Shown here piece by piece: positions 56,765 to 64,000 of a stretch of DNA of 64,000 nt; the stretch's first letter is position 1; every line of letters starts with the position of its first letter. The position numbers and the translations under genes are program-made. The stretch is from contig OZ020591.1 of the NCBI GenBank assembly GCA_963971535.1, positions 18,338,823 through 18,402,822 on the forward strand, given 5' to 3'. This stretch comes from Notolepis coatsorum. Lineage: Eukaryota > Chordata > Actinopteri > Aulopiformes > Paralepididae. The notes below the pieces were generated by a model. It was not told the DNA's origin. It worked only from the letters and a program-made list of their open reading frames with translations, and did no database searches.

Positions 56765-59063
56765 GATTGGTCGAAGATTACAGGTGTAAATGACTTATGG
56801 CGGTTACTTAATCCCACGACCCGAAAGTACTCTTGTCGATCTGCGAGACATAATACATTATCCAGAATAGATTATGTCTTTGCATCACAGAGACTATTTG
56901 ATAATTATGAAGTGGAAATGATACCCAACGCACTATCAGATCACTGTTATTTACTCCTTAAAGGTACATTTGGTATACTATCCTCCCGAGCCCCAAGATG
57001 GCGATTTAACTCGTTGCTGCTTAATAACAAGGAATTCATTACACAACTCAAAGAAGCTCTTATAGTATTCCAACGGGAGAATGCAAACTCGGTGCAAGAC
57101 CCCAGAATATTATGGATGTTGGTAAAGGGAATGATCAAAGATTTCACGGATAGCTTTTCCTCCAAAATGCGCAAGAATCAATGCACAAAACTGGCTGAGC
57201 TGGAAACGCTTTACTCAACGTTATATAATTCTCTAAAATACAACAACTCGACTAGAGAATCAAGTTAACGTACTAAAAATAGAGATCAATGCCATATACA
57301 GACAACAATCGGAAATACAAATACGCAGCACAAGACAACTGCAGTACTCCCATGGTTCCAAACCTAGTCACCTATTAGCCATGCGATTAAGAATTAATGC
57401 AAAATTTGCAGATATAACTACCATTAGAGCACAACAAGTACTTGTAACAGATCCTGTAAAAATAAACGATACATTCAAAGAATTCTACTCCGACTTATAT
57501 AAATCAGAAACGACCTTCGATCAAAACAAAATGGACACATATCTTAATCAAATTATTCTCCCTAAACTTTCAGAGGATGACGCTAAACAGTTAGAAACAC
57601 CGATCACACTAGAGGAACTCAAGAAGGCCATAACCGCAATGCAAAGTGGTAAGGCTCCTGGAAGAGACGGTTTCCCATCAGAAATGTACCTTTCTTGTTG
57701 GGACATAATTGGTCCCTTATTACTAAATATGATCTTATACTCAGTCAAGGAGGGGAACTTCCATAAGAACGACAATATTGCACTCATAATAGTCCTCCTT
57801 AAAAAAGACAAAGCCCCCAACGAGTGCGGTAGTTATAGACCTTTAAGCCTCCTCGGAACCGATATCAAACTGTACTCTAAGGTATTAGCCATCAGATTAC
57901 AAAAGCATATGACGTCTTTAGTTCACCTGGACCAAACTGGCTTCATAAGAGGCCGCCTGATCACTGATAACATAAGACGAATACTGCATGTACTAGATGC
58001 CGACAAGGATGACACCATACCTAAGGCGATGCTGTCCCTGGATGCTATGAAAGCCTTTGACAGGCTGGAATGGTCGTATCTATGGGCAGTATTAGAAAGG
58101 ATGGGGTTAGGAAAAGGATTCATTGATATGATTAAAGTATTATACAAAGACCCATCGGCCATGATTACAACAGGCACAATCATCTCCAAAATCTTTCCGG
58201 TATCACGCTCTGCCAGACAGGGTTGTCCTCTTAGTCCCGGACTATTCAATCTATCATTAGAGCCTTTAGCACAATATATAAGACAATCCCAATCCATAGA
58301 ACCAATCGTAATCAAGGGCACACAACAAAAAATGTGTTTATATGCGGACGACGTAATATTGTTCATGCAAAACCCCAACACCACATTGCCTCATCTGCTC
58401 AAGTTGATTGAGGACTTTGGTGATTTATCGGGATTTAAGATAAATTGGCCGAAGTCGGCTTTCCTTCCACTTAACACCCCTGCAAAAAAAGATATAACCC
58501 TCCCAGGAGAGATACCGATGGTAAAACATTTCAGATGCTTGGGAGTGGAAATATTCCCCACCATAAGACAAACGGTGAAGCACAATTACACAAAAATCCA
58601 AAACAAAATCAAAGACGACCTTGATAGATGGGCAAAACTTAAAAACACAGTACAAGCACGGATATCAATAGTTAAGATGGATGTACTACCTAGAATCAAC
58701 TTCTTCAGTTCAATGCTACCGTTACCCCCTCCAGAGGGTTACTGGAAAAGATTACACTCCTCCACATACAAATTTATTTGGAATAACAAACCACCACGTA
58801 TAAAAAGATCCACCGCACAGAGAAATAAAGCAGATGGTGGCATGGCATTTCCAGATTTTTTCCAATATTTTAAGGCGTACACATTAAGACCATTGACAAC
58901 ATGGTTTGACCCCCAAGCATTAGTATCCTGGAGAAAATTAGAAGAAAACATAGTAGCCCCACATAGACTGAAGGACATAGCATACACTAAACTACCAATC
59001 AAGCACTGTGAACGAAAATTTGGCCCCATAATTACTCATGTGATCCGGATATGGCGTGAATAA
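56765..59063 (+). pseudogene. L1 ORF2, endonuclease end and reverse transcriptase
   Basis: Starts with DWSKITGVNDLWRLLNP and SRIDYVFASQRLFD (catalytic SD/H region, ALSDHCYLLL). A frameshift lies between about 57240 and 57265; the frame then runs 57381-59063 through APGRDGFPSEMYLSCW, YRPLSLLGTDIKLYSKVLAI, LSLDAMKAFDRLEWSYLWAV, RQGCPLSPGLFNLSLEPLAQ and the catalytic YADDVILFM. It ends in RIWRE and a stop, short of the normal end. Confidence 0.88.
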
Positions 59064-60043
59064 AAAGAAAAAATCCTAACCCACATAAATGGCACAATCA
59101 TACTCCCTTATTCAATAACAATGCACTCTTAATTGAAAAACGACCTATAAGATTCCCTATATGGGAAGAGCAAGGCATACACAGTACACTCATTAGGGGA
59201 TGTTTTTAACAAACAGGGTTTTTGTAGTGATAAAGAAATACGCAAAAAATTTAATCTCACCAAGTCCACATGGCTTTTTTACAAACAGTTACAGCTATGT
59301 TTGAAGTCTCACGGTGTTCCATTAGACAGACCAATTGAACACCACAGATACCACAAATTCTTCTACGAAAGAGAGACATCGAGAGGTTTTGTTTCAGAAT
59401 TTTATCATCAATTACTAACGTCCTCGTATGAAACCCTCCAACTAGACTCTGTCTGGACTGGAGGAGGGATATACCAGACCTGGAAAATGACTTTGATTGG
59501 CAAGGAGCCTGGGCAAATGTCCGACTTACATCAAGGAACCCGGACCAGCAACAAATCAATCTTAACTATATTCACAGGACATACTTGACTCCTATAAGAC
59601 TGTGCCGAATGGGGCTTAAACAAGACTCCAAATGCTCCCAATGTACAAATGGGGACGAAGGGACATTTATGCACATGTATTGGGACTGCCCACCAGTTAA
59701 GGCATTCTGGAAAGATGTGACCCAACAATTATCAAAACTCGTATCTTGGAATATACCTGTACACCCCTCGGTATTACTATTGAATGATGTTTTTGAGTTT
59801 GCAGTGAATCCACAGCTAAAGAGATTGGTTTTATCGGGTATCACAGTAGCTAAAAAGCTGATCGCATCACGCTGGTTTCAACCGGAAAAAATGTGCCGTA
59901 AAGTTTGGTTTCTTACATATCTCGATGTGATTTATCAAGAAATATCTACAGCAAGAATTCTGGTTCTCAATGAATCCAAAATGTCAATGTGGTTAGAAGT
60001 GGTGGAGAGAATAAAAGCTAGCTTAATGGTAGTGTCTGGTTAG
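59064..60043 (+). pseudogene. L1 ORF2, carboxy-terminal part
   Basis: Spread over several frames (at least three shifts between 59064 and 59585). The last frame (59585-60043) holds CSQCTNGDEGTFMHMYWDCP, the Cys/His segment that ends L1 ORF2 proteins, and stops at 60043. A 3' UTR of about 210 bases and the A-rich tail follow. Confidence 0.82.
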
Positions 60044-60952
60044 GTGCGAGGGATAGTGGAGGTACTTCTCAAGGTGGGGTCCGGGAGGGGGGGGTTCGAG
60101 CTGGAGCATATGTGTGTAGGTTTTTTAGATAACAGGTATTAGGGGTATATCTTATATAAGACAATTAACTAAAATGTGATCTCATTGGATGTGCTCTGAC
60201 AATTAATGCTTGTATATCTTATCGTGTGTTGTCATGTTTGTTTATGTGTTTGTTTAAAAAATAATAAAAAAATAAAATACAAAAAAACACCAGGATGTGA
60301 ATGGAGGGTGAATGTGAGGTATATCGTGTAAATAAGTTTTGATTGATCGCAAGACTACACTGTAAAAAAATAAATAATAATAAGTTACCAGAACTTAAAA
60401 ATATTGAGTTCAGTTACTGTGCATTAAGGTTTTCAGTTTTCAATCCATAATAAGTTAACAGAAAAATACGTACACAACCACATTATTTCAACCTAATAAA
60501 ACTATGTTTATTGTCATTGTTTTAAGAACACAAGTTTACTTGGTAATACTCACATTTTGAGTAAGAAAAATGGCTTAACATGTGCAATGTTCAATGAAAT
60601 AGAAAAATAAATAATAAAAATGGTTGATTAATCCCACTGGTCACAATGGTGACCGTAATAATGTTTTTACTATAAGGCTCTGCAAATGTTACTGAATGAT
60701 GTAGCAATGTATTTCCAGCTAAATTGAAATAATAAACAAATAAAGGGTCTCAATTAAATATGTGGTAGTAAAAAGAACCTGTGCGAGGATTTCAACAAGA
60801 TAAATGCGACAACAGTGCAAAATATTTCACTATAATATTTCAAAGCAAATTTTTATTTTAAATTTTTTTTAATGCTGCCCCGTGCCTATGAAAATGCCCC
60901 TGCGTGCCTATGCAGGCACGCGTGCCTAGGGTTGCCTACCCCTGGTCTACAT

Positions 60953-61400
60953 CAATAGCATTAACCATACATTGTCAAGGTTGACAGAGGGCTCGCGCAT
61001 TATTATTATTATTATCTAGGCTCATGCGCGCGCTCATACCGGCGTGGGGGCAAAACGAGCGTAGATCAGTGGCCAATCAGAGCAACGAGGAAGGACAAGC
61101 CACTTGCCTAAAGCATAGACTTGTTCCCCCCCCCTCATCCGCATGCACAGTAGTGCCCCCCCCCCCTCATCCGCATGCGCAGTAGTGACCCCCCCTCATC
61201 CGCATGCGCACCAGTGTCGTCGTCCCCCCCCCCTCATCCGCATGTGCAGTAGTGCCCCCCCCTCATCCGCATGTGCAGTAGTGCCCCCCCCCCCCTCATC
61301 CGCATGTGCAGTAGTGCCCCCCCTCATCCGCATGTGCAGTAGTGTCCCCCCCTCATCCGCATGTGCAGTAGTGCTTAGTGGGCCAAAAGTAACCTCGCCC
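60953..61400. repeat. C-rich minisatellite with inverted flank, copy 2
   Basis: From about 61125 to 61375 eight or nine units of a C run plus CTCATCCGCATGTGCAGTAG (about 27 bp). The flank 61013-61120 is the inverse of the flank at 44660-44790, while the minisatellite itself has the same orientation in both places. Confidence 0.8.
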
Positions 61401-61690
61401 TCGATCCGCTCCACAACACATCTTCCTGAATTACTGACACACGCTTTGTGTGTTTATAGTGTAAAGTGTCGGAACTCTAGTCTACTGGACCAAGGCTTTC
61501 TACTAAAATCTGGATCAAAACGTTCTTCTTGTGGAAACAGACAGCAGACTGGACACCACAACATCTGTAAGTACAAATATGTAAATATTGTTTCCCTCTT
61601 ATTGCTCCCTCCTTGCAGAAGCGGCACTCGAAAGGAGCCTTGAAGTTGTACAATCCCAGTTGAATTGTAGAAAATGCCAAATGTTTTACA
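61401..61690. other. Short stretch, nothing recognised
   Basis: No gene or repeat seen. Confidence 0.45.
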
Positions 61691-62765
61691 TAAGGATAAG
61701 GTTTCAAGTTTCTTTATTAGTTGTCATACAGAAGTACAGAATACTTTTTTTTTTTTTTTTATTGATCTTTTCCCCCCTCCATTTTCCTCCGATTTTCTCC
61801 CATCCCAATGTTAGTCGTATGCCAATTCCCAGTCCCTTCCTGGTCGCTGCGCACTTACCCCCCACAGTCAGATCATCTGGGAGAGTGGAGGCTACCACGT
61901 GCTTCCTCCGACACACGTCCAGCCAATCACCGCTTCTTTTCACCTGGCAGCGCGGATTCTCATCGAGAGGGCGTAGCGTGTGGGAGGACCACACTATCCC
62001 CCTCAAGTCCTATCCGCGCTTAGCAGGCGCCCCGACCGAACTGTAGGAGTCGCTGTTTACAACGACCCGGACCCACCCCGCCAGCTTCTCCCACCCTCTA
62101 ATACAGCCAATTGTATTAGTGCAGACGGCCAGCCAAGCTGGTGACAACCCCGGAGCTGTGAGCTGGATTCGAACAGGCGAATCCAGCTCACAGCTCCGGG
62201 GTTGGTGACGAACGCAATCTCCGCTCGGCCACCTAACCGCCTGTAGTACAGAATGCTTTTATACAAAATGCTTCTTTCTGTTACGCTCCAGAGACTGTGC
62301 TAGACAAAAATAGATAAAATAAGTGTAGCAAGTATAAAATGGAAGTCAAGTATGTGAACAAAAGTGTTCAGTATATACATATATACAATATACAATGCAG
62401 AGTAGAAGTAACTGAGTTACAATACAATATACTATACAGTGCAAAGCAGAAATGGGATGAGGTAGAATTTAGGTACAATTTACAGTAAGGTGTAATGAGG
62501 TATGGGTTGTAGTGCAAATTATTTACCAATAAATATAAAGTGTGTTTAGGTGTTCTAAAGTGGGTAAAGTGGGTGCTGCAGTGAGTTGTTTGTTTAAAGG
62601 GAGTGTGTGCGTGTGGATGTGTGCTGTGCTTCCATTTGATGGTTGCTACATAGTGTTATTGTCATTTAGCATTCTGATGGCCTGAGGATAGAAGCTTCTT
62701 CTGAGTCTCTCTGTGCTTGCCAAGGATAACTTGTATTGATCCCTCACAGGGAAATTCAAGTTTTT
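61691..62765 (-). mobile_element. LINE 3' fragment (CR1/L2/Rex1 group), split by a SINE
   Basis: On the minus strand the 5' part codes RLRRSFYPQAIRMLNDNNTM and stops (about 62655-62715), then a 3' UTR of about 400 bp runs to ACTAATAAAGAAACTTGAAA near 61700. The SINE at 61745-62244 interrupts the UTR. It is related in its carboxy end to the LINE at 45003-45935. Confidence 0.75.
61745..62244 (-). mobile_element. tRNA-derived SINE, same family as 37628-38117
   Basis: Minus strand: head GGTTAGGTGGCCGAGCGG (A box) and TGTTCGAATCCAG (B box), with the B-box region doubled as an inverted repeat (62150-62205). It ends with TTGGGATGGGAGAAAAT and a poly-A tail (T run at 61745-61762). The duplication AGTACAGAATRC (R is A or G) lies at 61733-61744 and 62245-62256. 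Confidence 0.88.
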
Positions 62766-63360
62766 TTTTGTTTTTTTTGTGTACATGTTTGTACTTTACC
62801 GTCTCCGTGGCCAACTAACTGCGAGCATCTGCAGCGACGTGATTCTGTTCACAATGAAATGTTACATTTCTCCCGATACCGGAAGCTACCGCTGTTGGCT
62901 CTATCGTAGCTGTAGCTTCAAGTTTTGTTTTATTTGTCACATACGGTACAAGTATATTACAGTGAAATGCTTGGTTCTGTATGAGCCTCCTGAGATTGTG
63001 CTTCATACAGTAAACATGAACCAAATCAACACAATCTGGACGGAGCTCAACGAGGCGCACAGCGCGGCACCATCTTGTTGACATTCATCGTCAATGAATT
63101 GGGTCATAAAGGAGAAAAGAGCTGCAGACGTAGTACAAGTGTTTTCCTGTTGATCATTTGTTTGTAATGTGTTTTTCAGATCAACATAACATAAGCATAA
63201 TATATCTAAATAACTTAGTTAGTTAACACCTTATTTCACATGTATGTGCACAGAGGTAACTACTAAGACAGACAGATATGACCAAATTGTGACGACCCTC
63301 CCCCACATTGTTTGCTTGCTCTGCTGGTTTCATTGTTTCACAGGATTGGTGGGTGGAGCT
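62766..63360. other. No gene recognised
   Basis: A T run at 62762-62780 and a retroposon-like stretch TTTATTTGTCACATACGG, CAGTGAAATGCTTGGTTCTG (62930-62980), also seen at 43807-43826. Otherwise unique. Confidence 0.5.
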
Positions 63361-63720
63361 GATTGATTGATTGATTGATTGAAAAGTGTATTAACAGATT
63401 GCAGAATGGGTACAGTACAGCTCAATACATACAATTGTTAAGGGGATGCAGACCAGAGAAAGACTTTCGTCTTGTTTACATCAGGGTCCCCCATTTTCAA
63501 TTCATCATAACATATATGACATGCATGACATACAGATAGACAGTACTGCTACATCTATACATTTATGACATATCAGATTTGCAAATACAGTACTGTTTGT
63601 GATACAAAAGTGTCCAGAAAAAGAGTGTATATACATTTGATGTAGAAACTGTACATTGGAGGAGGTTGGGTGGGTGGGGTTGGGTGGGTGGGTGGGGGCT
63701 GTACATTGGAGGTGGCAGAG
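63361..63720 (-). mobile_element. LINE family A tail (copy 8, minus)
   Basis: ATTG tail, the conserved 3' UTR end and part of the ACTGTACATTGGAGG/G-rich stretch, about 360 bp. Confidence 0.88.
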
Positions 63721-63740
63721 CTGGGGAGGGTTATCAGAGT

Positions 63741-63808
63741 GTCCCAGGCCTTTATACATGCAGGCTTCCTTTAGTGTCCCAGGCCTTTATACATTCAGGC
63801 TTCCTTTA
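63741..63808 (+). repeat. 34-bp direct repeat, two copies
   Basis: GTCCCAGGCCTTTATACAT and CAGGCTTCCTTTAG occur twice in a row. Confidence 0.85.
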
Positions 63809-64000
63809 GGGTGCTTTCTCACTAGCCATTTTGGGTCGAATCAGCTCCGCTCCGTCCTCGGGTGCGAACTTCCCCCCTCCCTCTCCCCCCTCTAGTTTGT
63901 GTACACACTGCAGTCTTGGTGCGCTCCCGGTTTTGTTTACGGTTTGCGTTTTGAGCGTGTAAGCTTGCCGTAGGCGATGATGTCACGCTCGAACATCAAC

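Larger units (their letters stand above)
52852..60285 (+). mobile_element. L1-type LINE with inverted 5' part
   Basis: A 13-bp duplication AACACCAGGATGT bounds the unit at 52839-52851 and 60286-60298, and an A-rich tail ends it (60255-60287). ORF2 and the tail are on the plus strand, while ORF1 and its 5' UTR lie inverted at the left (53520 to about 54660). A 5' inversion inside one duplication is the signature of twin priming. It sits inside hAT 7 and contains a 1.2-kb DNA element. It has one stop in ORF1 and several breaks in ORF2. Confidence 0.88.
52491..60944. mobile_element. hAT-type DNA transposon 7, split by an L1
   Basis: Ends CAGGGGTCAGCAACCTTTTT and the complement of CAGGGGTAGGCAACCCTAG, flanked by a perfect 8-bp duplication GTCTACAT (52483-52490 and 60945-60952). 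Without the L1 (52852-60298) it would be about 1 kb and non-autonomous. The right part (60299-60944) shows no coding sequence. Confidence 0.9.

Overview
This window is from a vertebrate, almost certainly a ray-finned (teleost) fish. Two host genes have spliced vertebrate structures, and the rest is mostly the dense mix of hAT-type DNA transposons, jockey/CR1/L2-group LINEs, tRNA-derived SINEs, BEL/Pao and Gypsy elements and minisatellites usual in fish. No prokaryotic genes, operons or CRISPR arrays are present.

Host genes, both on the minus strand. (1) The 5' half of trub1 (tRNA pseudouridine synthase of the TruB family): exons at 8296-8437, 8060-8158, 5090-5145 and 3211-3292, with the remaining exons off the left edge. 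Its introns hold four minisatellites, one of which amplifies the exon 2 splice donor. (2) A four-exon beta-tubulin gene (exons 15074-15130, 14711-14819, 14491-14601, 12139-13195) with TATA and CCAAT boxes and a poly(A) signal. Its last exon is one base short, so it is either a recent pseudogene or carries a sequence error.

Layout. 1-2.9 kb: LINE, SINEs and a hAT that carries a zinc-finger-gene-like first exon. 2.9-8.5 kb: trub1. 8.5-12 kb: intergenic repeats. 12-15.3 kb: beta-tubulin. 15.3-20.8 kb: a young, nearly whole Gypsy element with identical 176-bp LTRs, about 90 bp upstream of the tubulin TATA box. 21.4-29.8 kb: one LINE copy split by two hAT elements, the first of which holds a BEL/Pao copy and a 146-bp perfect palindrome. 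30.2-32.9 kb: a BEL/Pao fragment and a LINE. 33.7-35.1 kb: a hAT with LINEs inside. 35.2-40.7 kb: an LTR element with 490-bp LTRs whose interior carries sequence resembling the host ribosome-biogenesis gene rrp15, itself hit by a SINE and a LINE. 41-43.8 kb: an L2-like LINE interrupted twice by another LINE family. 44.6-49 kb: composite repeats and a 118-bp satellite with higher-order structure. 50.1-60.9 kb: three hAT elements in a row, the third holding a whole-length L1 with an inverted 5' part, which in turn holds a TTAA-flanked element. 61-64 kb: C-rich minisatellite, LINE with SINE inside, LINE tail.

Nesting order could be read because almost every insertion still has its target-site duplication; seven hAT insertions each keep an 8-bp duplication (one partly disturbed). 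One LINE family occurs about eleven times in 64 kb. The genes do not form a functional unit: the window is two housekeeping genes embedded in layered mobile DNA.
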